This document shows positions 40,895 to 51,432 of a DNA stretch of 64,000 bases, piece after piece. Position 1 is the stretch's first letter. The number at the start of each line of letters is the position of its first letter. The notes beneath the pieces are model-generated. The model was not told the DNA's origin and did no database searches. It saw only the letters and a program-made list of their open reading frames with translations. Both the position numbers and the translations under genes were made by a program. Source of the stretch: Ascaris suum (taxonomy: Eukaryota > Nematoda > Chromadorea > Rhabditida > Ascarididae); the NCBI GenBank assembly GCA_013433145.1, contig CM024176.1, positions 8,046,520-8,110,519 of the forward strand, read 5' to 3'.

Positions 40895-42564
40895 TTAGGT
40901 TTGTTTGTCGTTTTTTTAATAATGGAACAACATCAGCAACGCGGTCATTCCTATGGAAAGAAATGGAGCAGAAGTTATTATTAAATTATATGAGGATTTA
41001 TTAGGGATCGCAAGTTGATTCAAGGAAAAAAATGAGTCTCGCAATTTTGTGAATCATTTCTTAGCGGGAATCCGCAAACCAAATTTTAAAAAATGGTCTT
41101 TGATGCAGAATAATTAAAAATGAATTAAGCTGACTGAGAAACCTGAATGAGTTCTTAAATTATTTTCGCACAAGTCAAAAGTTTATTATTAGGACGCTGA
41201 AAGGTATTTCTTTCATAAACATTGCTCTTATCGTTTCATTTCGTCTTTATGATTAATGAACCGCTTCGACTATTTTGAAGCCCACTCTTGCCTTAATGCA
41301 GGATTATAATGTGAGAGGAATTGCTCAACACACTACTTCCATTCCATGAGTGTTATTTAGTGATGAAAGCGAGACTGAAACTGCATCGTATTTGCAATTC
41401 AGAGATTAAAAAAACTGTTTGCAAACGCATCTGTAGTATCGACGATATCTACGCGCGATTGACAAGGATGTACTCTTAGTTGTGCATCAAAAGGATCCAT
41501 TAAAAAACGAAACAGCAGAAATATGATAGCCATTTAGGAGTCCTAAGCGAATGGACGTAAAAAAAAGGGCCGAGAAAGTTAATCTGCAATAGGCAGACGT
41601 TTAATTTCAGGTTTAGTGCATATTTCGCCCCTTTGCGTTCATAAATGCAGTTAAAGTTAGTGGTTCGTTCTTAGGTACAAATTTGATAAATCCGTTCAGT
41701 TTTCCTCAAATATTTCTTTCATTAACTTCTATTTATAATTGTGTAAATTTGTCGTAATATTGATTCGTCCCACAGTACAGGTTCGAAGTGGGACAAAAGC
41801 TTGCGACAATCACCTGAACATTTCAGGAAAAGATGTATAATTTCAGTTGTTCCTTAAAATAGTACACATCCCGAACTTGCAAGGCGATGACATCATTTAA
41901 AACTTTCTCTTCAGAATCCGGACCGACAATTCATAGCATAGTACACTACATACGAGCGCCTTGCATTCATCTCGATAGAGCAATTTTCATCGCTTCCTCA
42001 GCGTTTTTTAAATCACGAAAATCACACTATTGGGCGTTTTGTCAATATTTTCAAGTTATTTGAGTGAGTGACCTTGCGGACTGAAATACACGAATATAAG
42101 TTATGGCAATCTCTGTGGCATATATTTTTAGTTAAATCAGAGTACCAACTTTCAAGTTACAATACAAAAACTTTGCAAAACAGTTGCAATCTAGAAAGCT
42201 TATGCAAGAATATTTCTGCCGATATCGATATTGAAAAAAAAAGCAAAACAATCGGTCGAGTGGAAAGCAGTAAGCACACCGTGGCGGCTTCTCATCCATT
42301 TGCGCCTTAAATGTGAGCATTCTACACCTACTGCCCATTCAACGCCAACTTGAAAATATTGACAAGACGCCCAACATGGTGATTTTCGTGATTTCAAAAA
42401 CGCGCAGAAAACGATGAAAATTGCTTTCTCGACATGAATACAAGGTGTTCGCATGGACTGTATTATGCCATGAATTGTCAGTCCGGATTCTGCAAAAGAA
42501 AGTTTGAAATGATGTCGTCAGTTTGTATGGTCAGGATGTCCACTATTTGAAGTGACGTTGCTCG
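40895..42564. other. Non-coding stretch, nothing recognised
   Basis: Only short overlapping frames occur here (for example near 42.1-42.4 kb, open on both strands). None has a recognisable motif or convincing splice flanks. Confidence 0.45.
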
Positions 42565-42906
42565 TCATTCCTCATCCTTCCCATTCAGTGAGAGCATGAG
42601 GACCATCTTTAACTCAGCAAACGTCACGCCTTTCCAAAAAGCAAAATGACATCCTTCAGAAACAGTGGGAAGCCTGTAGAGATGCCTGTCTGAGCAGAAT
42701 AACAAAACAGCAATTTTCTGTGAACTTGAGCTAGCTTTGGGGTATGACTTCATGTTACACATTTTACCATATCAAATGTCTTGTAAAGTAATTCTCCAAA
42801 TGTGAAGTTTTCGCTGGCAGCGGAGACAGGATGTGGACCAACAGGGCTGTTTCGCAGCCTCCGTTGCTGAGCGGTAGCATGTAGAGATGCGATTTGGAAA
42901 AGTGGG
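42565..42906 (-). CDS. Two-exon 3' gene end candidate, unknown product
   Basis: On the minus strand a strong polypyrimidine acceptor (TTCTTCTCCTGCAG, cut at 42906/42907) opens a 139-base exon (42906-42768). This ends at a donor-like ATG|GTAAAA. A 50-base intron (42767-42718) ends in TTCACAG, and a second exon (42717-42565) continues in phase 0 to a stop. The joined end has a mixed composition, with KIAVLLFCSDRHLY after the junction and an acidic GKDEE terminus. Fifty-base introns with this acceptor are typical of nematodes. No domain is recognised, and upstream exons, expected at higher coordinates, could not be placed, so the gene is partial. Confidence 0.33.
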
Positions 42907-43076
42907 CTGCAGGAGAAGAAATGTTGGGGATTTGATTGCCAAGTGATTAAAGGCATTTTCAAATAACTCGTCCTGTGTGGAATTCGAGGTTGTCTTTATT
43001 AGTGAAACCGATCGCTGAGTGTAAAAATTGGAGGTGAAGATTCTGGTCATTGAAGTTTTTAAGTGTTCATTCACAG

Positions 43077-43231
43077 AGAAGTGGGTCCATCGCTCTACTC
43101 GACCTTATGAAATGGCGACAGCGTTTTGCATTGCTGGAGTTGCTAAAATCTTCTATCAACCAAAGGCAGTTGCGCATATTGCAGGCTACATATCACGGTT
43201 ATATTTCGCACGCTAAGCTGTTGCTCTCAAT
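43077..43231 (+). CDS. Possible internal exon, unknown product
   Basis: A 155-base plus-strand segment is bounded by an acceptor-like GTTCATTCACAG (cut at 43076/43077) and a near-consensus donor AAT|GTAAGA at 43232. In the frame starting at the first base it reads as a Leu/Arg-rich amphipathic peptide (WRQRFALLELLKSS) of 51 codons. A second frame is also open across most of it, so the choice of frame is uncertain. The next downstream acceptor (near 43288) does not restore an open frame. It overlaps the region where upstream exons of the minus-strand candidate at 42.6-42.9 kb would be expected, so at most one of the two models may be right. Confidence 0.22.
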
Positions 43232-44402
43232 GTAAGAATTCCGTTTGCTCTCAAGGAAACGAATTTAGTTGCCAAATGCACTTCATAGTTTGACAAGATC
43301 CGAGCGGTGGTTGTAATAAAAACGAAACTGAAATCGCGCGGCAGCTTGCATCGGCAACAGAAACGATACAGCAAACCGGAAACAAAATTAGAGGCCAAAT
43401 ATTCTCAAATGAATAAAACTCGAACGCCGGCTCCAATGATGGAATCGCTGCAGTTGTGTTTTCTTTTATGCCCAGAGTCCTTTAGAGCACACGGGTGTGC
43501 TTTTGCTCTCTACTTCAAAAGGAACTCTTGGGGATAAGGGACAAAGAGCTGCCATTCCTTTGGGATAGTGGCTGTAAGTGGAAGGTTTTTCGAAACTTCA
43601 CGGTGATAGCAATCCTCTGATATTTGACTTCTATATATATTATGCTTCAGCATAGTAGTAGGGTTGCTGATGTCGCACGTAGTGGGATCGAATGTTTTGC
43701 CATTTGAGGAGCTAGCCGTTTTGCTTCCAAAAGGGGACGCACGCGATTCGCCGGGATTGATGGGGGAAGTATATCTAAGAGGGGAAGCTTACAAATTTGC
43801 TGCTGCACTTTTAAGCTAAAAATAAGCCTTAATATTGCTGTGCTGCTGGAAAGTACCTGTAGTTGATCAAATTTCATCGTCTGCTTTAGTGAAATCGGTT
43901 GAGCATTTTCTCGATCTAATGAATGCCACTTAAGGATTATGCATGCCAGTCTACAGCCACTTGTTCACTTGAAATGGCTCATTTTATGTGAGCATTCCTT
44001 TTTTGAAGAGACCACAATATTGCACTGATAATAGAGTAGTTTTTATTTTATATATACCACCGAAAATATGTCACAGTCATTGGTTTAACTGGCAATAATC
44101 GCCTATGTATACGTGGATATTTGTGCTTATCCCCATCTGTACAATTTTTCTCGCCAAGTCACTTGCAAAATCGCTTTTTAATTAGCAGAATTATGGAGGG
44201 CTGATCATTTAGCCATGAATTGGCGGGTTTCCACTTTAAATTTAATCGGCTGACTGCGGAGCCTTCTCCGTGAGTGAGAATATGCACACACTTACGAGAA
44301 TGGTGCAGCGATAATAACCAGGTGAAGTGGTGGAGATAAATCGGCTAAATAACACCCGGTAGAAACGAGTGCTGATGATACCGCTTCGTATATCGCTCGG
44401 GG

Positions 44403-44429
44403 TATAAAAGAATTGCTATTTCTTCAGTA
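44403..44429 (+). promoter_or_regulatory. TATA box with initiator-like element
   Basis: TATAAAAG at 44403-44410 is followed about 20 bases later by TTCAGTAG, which resembles an initiator (TCAGT), at near-canonical spacing. It sits just beyond the 3' end of the minus-strand gypsy relic but faces the opposite way. No plus-strand exon was identified directly downstream. The spacing may be coincidental. Confidence 0.2.
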
Positions 44430-44447
44430 GTAAGATGCAATGCGACG

Positions 44448-44636
44448 TCAAACTTGGGGGCTCGAGATGCAAAAGTAGCAGTCAATGACCTCTATTTCAA
44501 CGCCTTCTTCCTCAGTTTGAAAAGTGGGAGTGTCTCCCCGGTGCTCTTTATTGACCACCAGAGCAACGCCTGATATTCGGCCTTGGCAGAAACATTTGTG
44601 CTGTCTTCGAGAATAGGTTATTAAAATTTTTGGCAA
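44448..44636 (-). pseudogene. Possible gypsy post-integrase (GPY/F-like) tail
   Basis: A 62-codon minus-strand frame contains GRISGVALVV (44582-44553), followed by a polar, Glu-rich end. Gypsy integrases carry a C-terminal GPY/F region with a G.I....G.V.Y.V pattern before a variable tail. The match in pattern and the position about 470 bases after the integrase core support this reading. The similarity is short and could be fortuitous. Confidence 0.35.
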
Positions 44637-45049
44637 TCACACTGTGTCTGGAAGAATCTCTCGGTGGGCAATACAGAGTTCATCATTTGATTGTCAGTTT
44701 TTTCCACATGGCGTTGTTGATATACCATGGCTAGTTTTGATGCCGGCTGCAGATTGTGCCACCGCTACGTTGCAGTTAGAGTTGATTCAGCAGTGCGGTT
44801 GACATGTTGTCTGTCTTCTACTTTTCGTGGTGACTACTGTGTGTAGATCCTTCCTCCGAACTCTTTGGTCTTCTTCGAGCCTATGTCGTATGGGCATTTC
44901 CTGTCTGATGCGCTTCGTTTTCAGCTTCAGCAAAACAAGCTCTCTAGAGAGATTTAACTCGATGGAATGTCAGCTCGACTGCTGGAACGCTTGTTGTTGT
45001 GGGACGGATCCACTGATGGCTTCTTAGCGCTTCGTGGCAGCAAGGTAAC

Positions 45050-45545
45050 GATCCTGATTTTCTCTCGTTTGCTTCCTTAGCGTGATTTCCTTGAAAGACC
45101 TGTCCAGTGACGCTGGGTGATGCGGTGTTCGAGTCGTTTGTTATATGCCATATTTTTGAGAACCTCTTCACCTCACGACATGAACACGAATGTTATTTTA
45201 AATGAGAATTTTACACGCTCCAAAGGCATCATGCACCCTTTCCAGCATTTGTCTGACATTCTTCCCTGATATATCGTTGGCAACCTCTACCGCTAATGAA
45301 TAGTTGGATTTTGTGTTTACTTTCAAGAGACATTTGCGTCCTCAAAGAAACCTGCGGAATTCCTGTCCATAAAAGATCAGAATATATCAGGCTGCAGCAA
45401 AAGTTGAAGCTGTTTCACAAGCTTCACACTATCCGGCGCGTAGTGTTCTCTCTCGAAATGCGGAGTATGCATCGTCTTTGACTCTAGTGCTTGGAAGGCT
45501 ACTTTTGAGCCTTTGGCGACACATTCTCCGGAAACTGACGACTAT
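45050..45545 (-). pseudogene. gypsy integrase remnant (zinc segment and core)
   Basis: The zinc-finger segment (45545-45420) has GECVAKGSKV followed by MHTPHF, at the spacing of the family's DGC...G.RV and H...H motifs. The core begins with AGFFEDANV (near 45350), which resembles the DFAGPF segment. After a frame change it runs in one frame from about 45311: YSLAVEVANDISGKN, then FGACKILI, then KYGI with RTPHHPAS, corresponding to YSKWPEV, FG.P..iVSDNG and GI.H..tAP.HP.SNG. Three in-frame stops interrupt it. The second catalytic Asp (SDNG) and the Glu (AERF) positions read as a stop/NN and LDRSF, so the DD35E triad is destroyed. Confidence 0.78.
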
Positions 45546-45929
45546 TTTTTGCACTTATAGACAGTTCGCATCTCCAGATTCTGCTTTCATCAAAATTGAT
45601 TGCGGCAGTTAGCTTGAATACATGTGTAAATCTCTAACCAGATGTTTCATTTTTCGATTTCTTCTTTCACATTTTTGGCTCTCACAAAGCATTCTTTGAA
45701 TGCCCATCTGTGAATGGATTCTCTCTGCTTCGTTCTTCATCAGCAAATGAGCCGTCTGGTCCAGCTGGAAGTCTGAGTGGCTCGTCAGCGTTTGCCTGGT
45801 TTTCCGGGTGCAGTGTTGTGGCTCTAACTTTTTAAAAATAAAGCCCAGAGCTACAGCCTGTCTATCATTGCTACCAGTGTTCCATCGGTAGGAATTATGG
45901 CATGTGGAAGACCTGGAATGCAGCCAATT

Positions 45930-46304
45930 CAGAGCGCCTTTCTAGTAGACACGGCGAAAGTTCTTCACTTTCTACTTGCACAGTGCTTCTTTTTTCCGCC
46001 TAAGTGGCCCTTTGCTCACAGCCGGACAGCGTCCATGAAGCATGCGCTTTGCATTTTTCGAGCCGTGCGCACACCGGTGCATCACCACCATTGCACTGCC
46101 ATATCTGGAAGCATCAGTTGCTGAAACAGTTATCAACTTCACATCAAAATCCAAGACGGTGATGACTTTCAGTTGCCTAGCCTGAGCTCGCTAAAGAAAC
46201 TTTATGTTCTGAAATCCCCTCCTATTTTGCATCTTTTTGCGCGGTCGGTTCAACGGCTCACAGATGCTCAATAGATCCTGCAAGAATATGTCGCAGTAGT
46301 CCAC
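45930..46304 (-). pseudogene. gypsy RT-RNase H connection and RNase H remnant
   Basis: One minus-strand frame runs from 46304 to 45972 with a single internal stop (near 46190). It starts with VDYCDIFLQDLL followed by EPLNRPRKK, matching the end of the RT thumb/connection, where gypsy elements have a VNYY..F...L...EPL pattern. It continues through RGFQNIKFL to the RNase H start, SATDASRYGSAMVVMHR (near 46127). There the DAS, YG and H residues fall at the family's expected spacing. KKEAL near 45990 matches the conserved (E)KEAL motif. A stop then precedes a short VKNF continuation. The first catalytic Asp of RNase H (in DAS) remains, but the domain is broken overall. Confidence 0.8.
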
Positions 46305-46309
46305 CCTTA

Positions 46310-46700
46310 TCTCATACAGTTTTCACTTCCTGAGGATTCCTTAACCGGCATTCACAGCGTTTGTTCATGCCTGCATGCCTGCATAAGATCTCCATGCTTA
46401 ATATCTTCGTCGTTTGTCGAATGATTTTGTGGCAGTAACGGTTCCAGTGAGCAATACGTCAGCTCAGCTGTCCAACAGAAGGAAAAGCAGTTCTTCTCGA
46501 TATCGATCGTCACATAGTGTGCCTCGAAGAGAAAATGAAATCCATTTTAGTACTTGTTCAATCGCTGACTTCTACTTCGACGTTTCGAATGACCATAGCT
46601 ACGCAAAGGACTTCTTTGTCGTTTCTCCTTCCGTCGGTTTTTTAATGTCGTTCGATCTCATCGCCAGTGAAAGCTACTCACAAACAAATGGCGATCGCGT
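46310..46700 (-). pseudogene. gypsy reverse transcriptase remnant
   Basis: Short matches occur in changing frames. SAIEQVLKWI (about 46575-46545) resembles the conserved F..+MEQ+L stretch. ADVLLTG (46443-46463) resembles the block just after the YxDD catalytic motif, with the YxDD itself altered by a stop. MPVKESS..ENCMR (46351-46310) resembles the MP.P....LRSFLG segment. The distance from the YxDD-like block to the SFLG-like block is only about 45-50 codons, against roughly 90-100 in the family, which suggests an internal deletion. Taken alone this is weak. Its position immediately before the clear RNase H remnant makes the call reasonable. Confidence 0.55.
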
Positions 46701-46720
46701 AAAGTTTAGTCGGAGACAGA

Positions 46721-49240
46721 GAACACACATGCTTGATAAAAGGGTGAGAGATAATCCGATAAATCGCTCGACTAATGGGCCATAATATCGAAGCTGAACA
46801 TCCAACTCCATCATTGTTAGAAATACATATAAAAGTGCGAAGTGCGGCTAACATGCAGATTTAACCTGGCGGTTAACATGTAAATTGACGGACCTATCCT
46901 CAGCTTCAACGGCGATAGAATGGTTTTAATCATCAGATCAACACCCTTTTAACCTACCCCTGAAAAGTCTCTATCCTCTGAAAAGTGTGCGTAATTCATT
47001 ACACCGTTTAACGTCCATTGTGCGTTTTTTCCATGACAAAAAACTGATAGCGCTGAGAATACCTATTGGTAATGTGATCGACGGTCTCCTCGACTGTCGG
47101 GGTTGGGCTTAGATTAGTAGGCGGCTAAAGTATCATAAGATTGTGCGCTGTCACTTGGTTCACGTTATATTTTACAAAATATAACTTCATTTCGTAACCT
47201 CTGCAATCTTCTCCGTCTTTTTACTTCAAGAGTGTTAATTTACTTCCTGCCGAAAGCAACTGACGGCATCTTATTTCTTAAGCTGTCTTTAGTGTGGTTG
47301 AAATTTATGCCATCATCAATCACTATCGAAGGCAATAAGCTGTGCCTCAGATTTGTGCACCGATCGAGTGCAATGAGTGATTTTCAATGCTTTCCCTGAC
47401 ATTCTCCTTAATGCCTCGAACGAGGCACTCTTTGTTTCCTTTGATCCTGACAGCAGTTGATATTTTCGTCGTCCATCACATCAGTCACGGATTTTGCACA
47501 TCTTCTTTTTTCGAGGATAGTGAGTTCTCTGCAAAGAAAACGTGATAAATGGAGTTGAATGAACCTATAAATGAATACAGATTCCTAATGAACCTATAAA
47601 TGATATTCAATACAGATATTCAGCAAATGCACATGAAAATTTACCCAGTATGCGGATGGTGAAGGATTGTGCTGAGGTAGTGTCCGTTGGTTTATTCGAG
47701 TGATATGGAGAGGATGTTCGATAGATGCTCGACTGGATATGCTCAACTAAGAGATGTACTTTTCGATCATTTGTCGGTCCTCTTGGAAGATGACATGTAC
47801 TTCACCCAAGGAATGTGAGCAGTTCGAAAATTAAAGTGAATTCGGCGAAGGCACATGCAGTTTGCATTAAATGCTTTATATTAGATTTCCCTCTTCACAG
47901 CTCTCATTCAATTTCTGTCGAGAGGAATCGCATCGAAGTCACCTTCACATAATTTACATTCGCCGATCTGCCTCATCGAACATCCATCCTAGAATATTTC
48001 GTTTTGACGATATCTTCATGAATTTTGAATTGATGATATCTTCTATATTCTATATTCTTATCCTTCATCATGAATTGACGACATCTTCAAAGGGCCTTTC
48101 TCCCATCGTTATTTTTCATTTCTCCCTTCTTAACTATCAGATATGATAACATATGCCTCACATATTCACCGTATTTTCTGCGAGGACTGCTTTTAAGACG
48201 ACCTCATATTCAGGTCGAATTGCTTCGAAGGATTCATTTTTTATCCGAATGCTCGTTTGTTTGGAGTCGGGATTGTCCCCATTGATTGTTTCGGATCAAA
48301 AAGTGTTCCTTGTACAGTGTGGCCGATATCACCTTCCTCTTCAACCCCAACCAGCGCTTTTGCTAGTCATAAGATGCATTTTTGTGGCTTTAATTCCTAT
48401 GCGCAGCCATGTAATCTGTCCTGATACAGTTTTCTTTCATCGTGAGTATAATTTTTATGAGTTTTGTGGAACCCCTCACCATACCGGCTAATCAATTTTC
48501 CCATGCTCCTATTTTTCTCAATCGAGATTTCGTCGAAGTCATATATGCATTGCATCAACAGCATATTCCAGCAGCCAAAAATGCGTCAGCAATTTCTCCC
48601 GTTAATGTGATTCGGCTCAAGAGTCGCATTGCAGGGGTAGGGAGGCTGATAAAAAGGTGTAAAGGAAAGAGAGCCATTAACATGCGAAGCATTTTCCCAT
48701 TGATATGCGAAATGCCGTTTTTTTTTTCTCGAGGGTGCTTTTTTGCGCGCCTAGTATCACATGCTTTTACGTGTGTGCTTCGAATTGCAATAGAGTGAAA
48801 GCGTTTGAGCATGCAAAGCAACGGGACACCATCTGTCTGCTCATGTAAACTTACTGTTCGTTTATGTTTGCATGGGGTTTTTCAGGCTTCATATCAAGCG
48901 CCACAATAAGCGATGAAGGGACGAACGAAAAATGAACATCGGGAATCGCTCGCTCGAAAAAAAAAGAAGAAAACTGTTGATGTGCTAGGAGAAAGCACTT
49001 TCATCGATTGTAACGTGGTGCGGGGGAAGGGTGGGGTGAGAGGAAGAGGGAGGAGGTGCAGGCCTGTCAGCCCCAATTTTGTTGATGAAAACTCAAATAA
49101 CGTTCGGAGCGAGCTGAAAATGTGCTAGCCAAAGATTTCCTGAAGTGAATTCGATCCTTCTCGTCAAGTAATTTCCAATCGCACGCATGCCTGTCGGTAC
49201 CCAGTTGCAAATATACGGCTTTTTTCCGGTGGGTAAGCAA
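46721..49240. other. Mostly non-coding; expected gag/5' LTR side of the gypsy relic
   Basis: If the relic were complete, its gag, protease and 5' LTR would lie here, read on the minus strand. I could not recognise a zinc knuckle, an aspartic protease DSG/DTG motif or an LTR. Two overlapping plus-strand frames (48153-48491 and 48442-48798) of 112 and 118 codons have no recognised motif. A 7+2+7 palindrome (TGCCTCG/CGAGGCA) lies at 47412-47427, and a purine-rich tract at about 49018-49060. Confidence 0.4.
47558..47603. repeat. 29-bp period tandem repeat
   Basis: AATGAACCTATAAATGA occurs at 47558-47574 and 47587-47603. AATACAGAT-like words follow each copy, so a longer unit was duplicated and then diverged. 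No gene is associated with it. Confidence 0.85.
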
Positions 49241-49250
49241 ATTTTACTGT

Positions 49251-49536
49251 GGACTGCACTGCTCTTCAGCTGCTTTTCTTTTATCGTTGTTGCTCTACGT
49301 GGAGGCACATAGAAGTATGTAGCGGTAAAAAAGGACCACGAATGCTTATATTTGACATTGCTTTGCAAAGCAAACGTGGTAATATAATTAATTACACCGA
49401 GAGCATTGTGAGCAATGGCTATATGCCAGTTGAATACGTAAATTCTGCCGCCATGTCAACAAGGGCGACCGGTTGTTTCTGGAAACAAATCAAAGGACTG
49501 GACCATAAACCATCGAGCGACAACTTTCTGTTTTAA
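49251..49536 (+). CDS. Possible terminal exon, unknown product
   Basis: Following an acceptor-like CACTGCTCTTCAG (cut at about 49267/49268), the plus-strand frame stays open to a stop at 49534-49536. The 90-odd codon peptide has no membrane segment and no motif I recognise, and includes SKRGNIINYTESIVSNGY. It overlaps a minus-strand frame (49093-49368) that is also open. This is weak evidence and may be chance. Confidence 0.15.
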
Positions 49537-51166
49537 GCCCGTAAAATTAAGCTGTAATCTGGAAGAAGCCAAAATTTGTTCCTCAAGTACCAATTAGGAC
49601 TATGTCTGCATTGGGCACACCAGTTTTCTTTTCTAAAAACGCTACTTTCCGTCTTGTTTGTGAGAGCTATGTTGCGAAATAATGTGAATTTGTTAGCATA
49701 GAGTCTTTTTCCAATCTTATCCATAATCCGAGCATAACGTATGCTATTAGCAACGAATCATCACGATAAAGGCCTTTTGTCACACCCACAACAAATTTTT
49801 GCGGCGCAACGCTCAAGACAAAAATGAGCACTTCATTGGTTTTGCTAATAAGATTATGGCCTCGGATTGGTGTTCTTGAGCGATAGGAATTGCAGCAAAC
49901 TTATGACAGTGGTAACTCTCATTTGGAGGGATCTGTTTTCACTTCATCCTTTCCTCAGAAACATTGCAATAAGCTTTTGAAGTTCATTCGGAAGTGTACC
50001 TATGCGTAGTATACAAACACAAACCACATTAGAACAAAGCGCTCAATAAGGTTTTTAGCGCATAATGCACACTAGAGATGATATGGAGCTATACTCGCCA
50101 CATGCTATATGAGAGCTTAAATGCGATGTGAAATGCGTATCTATCATATTTGCAAGAAATGACTACGCCTTCTAATGTTTTGAAGTATATAACATGCAAA
50201 TAGTATTCTTTTGATCTGAAAGTATTACTCATTTCGTCGAAAATTTTATTACGGACTTGAAAAAAAATTTATTATTCCAGTTGACTATGCAATGGCTACT
50301 CAACAAAAGCACATCTATGCATCGAAATGGTCTCTGACTTAATTTCAGCTGCGTTTGATTAATTGTCAATTGTTTTGCAGGTTAAATAGCAATATAACCT
50401 CTTGCAACCTCTTAGAATCGGAGCAAAATGTGGCTAATCCAATTCCATTTTTATGTGCACTTGTGAGACTATTTTGAGCGGTTGTGTCTTCAAAACCTAC
50501 CTTCATTCGTATGTTTTTCCATCCGTTGAGCTATTTATGCTTCAAATTATCACTTCTTTACAATACCAGCCGTCACAACTTTGCTCATTCACTTGTAAAA
50601 TTAAGTTTCTATGCATTACGATAGCAAGCATCATCTCATTGTTTCTGTTTCTAAAATCGCTAAGGTGAACATGCATCATTCTTTGCTTTTAAAATTGTAT
50701 TCATTGAATACAGCGTAATGTATCGCTTACATTTCGATGCTTTCAAAATGGATATTTTTTTCCCCTATTAACTCTCCATATGGTCAGTTATTTTTCATGC
50801 TTTTGCTCAGATACAACTTAGTCGTTATTCAACAAACATTTGAACGAGAGCAGAAATTTGCGCTTTTAGAGAACAATATGATTTGAGGCTTGAGCGACTA
50901 CAAAAATAATAATATATGCTACCTGCTCGTTGCTTCGGACGTCATTCTAAGTTCTATTAACAAATGAAGTGAACGTATAAACTCGTGCTAAGGAGCACTA
51001 ATTGTATTATACACGACTGAGTGGCTAGATGACGGTTTACGTTGTTTCAATTGCGAATGTCGACTCGGTGTCGTTTGTGGAAAAAACTTTCATTCTCATT
51101 TCATTCCTATACCAATACAGTCATACTGAGTTGGTAAAAAAATTCTAGTTGTCTTGTTGGCGCCAG

Positions 51167-51432
51167 TTAATCTATGCACAGAAAAACCTGTTTTCGGTAC
51201 TTCTGCCGACCTGTCCTTCTCGCCGAAAGACCCATACTCTCTGCGCAGCAATGGGTTCCGGAGCTTAGCTTTGGATCAATGTTGCCTAACACTGGTGCAA
51301 GCTTACTTCTACAGCAGTGCTGTACACTTCTATACTGTTTTGAAGCCACTTCCATTACCGTGAGGTTACCCTCCACTACGCTTGGCAAAGCACCTGATAA
51401 ATGGCTATAAAGCTGTCGCATAGCTTGGCTTC
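51167..51432 (-). CDS. Possible exons, unknown product
   Basis: On the minus strand a strong acceptor (CTGTTTTTAACAG, cut at 51432/51433) opens a frame that runs to a stop at 51167. Inside it are a near-consensus donor AA|GTAAGC (exon end 51307) and an acceptor GCTGCGCAG 66 bases later. Both the spliced and unspliced versions keep the frame. The region is slightly more GC-rich than its surroundings, and two plus-strand frames (51154-51363 and 51174-51410) are open over the same bases, so the coding strand is uncertain. No domain is recognised. The basic tail ends in RRTGRQKYRKQ. Confidence 0.2.

Larger units (their letters stand above)
44448..46720 (-). mobile_element. Decayed Ty3/gypsy retrotransposon pol region
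   Basis: Translated from right to left, this block gives the pol domains of a Ty3/gypsy LTR retrotransposon in the canonical order: reverse transcriptase remnant (about 46310-46700), connection and RNase H (46304-45930), post-RNase H linker with a NADE..RLP motif (45794-45766), integrase zinc-finger segment (about 45545-45420), integrase core (about 45358-45050) and a post-integrase tail (about 44960-44448). This order separates Ty3/gypsy from Ty1/copia, where integrase precedes RT. Several stops and frame changes are present and the catalytic residues are lost, so the copy is inactive. Gag, protease and both LTRs were not found. Local GC is slightly higher than in the flanks. Confidence 0.8.

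Noticed and set aside
46414..46785. 123-codon plus-strand reading frame
   Set aside because: It lies antisense to the reverse transcriptase remnant of the gypsy relic. Its openness is a by-product of the coding history of the other strand, and it has no motif of its own.
47670..47690. TGAGGTAGTG resembling the let-7 5' end
   Set aside because: Only the first 10 bases match. I see no complementary arm to form a hairpin. A second TGAGGTAG near 26777 likewise lacks one.
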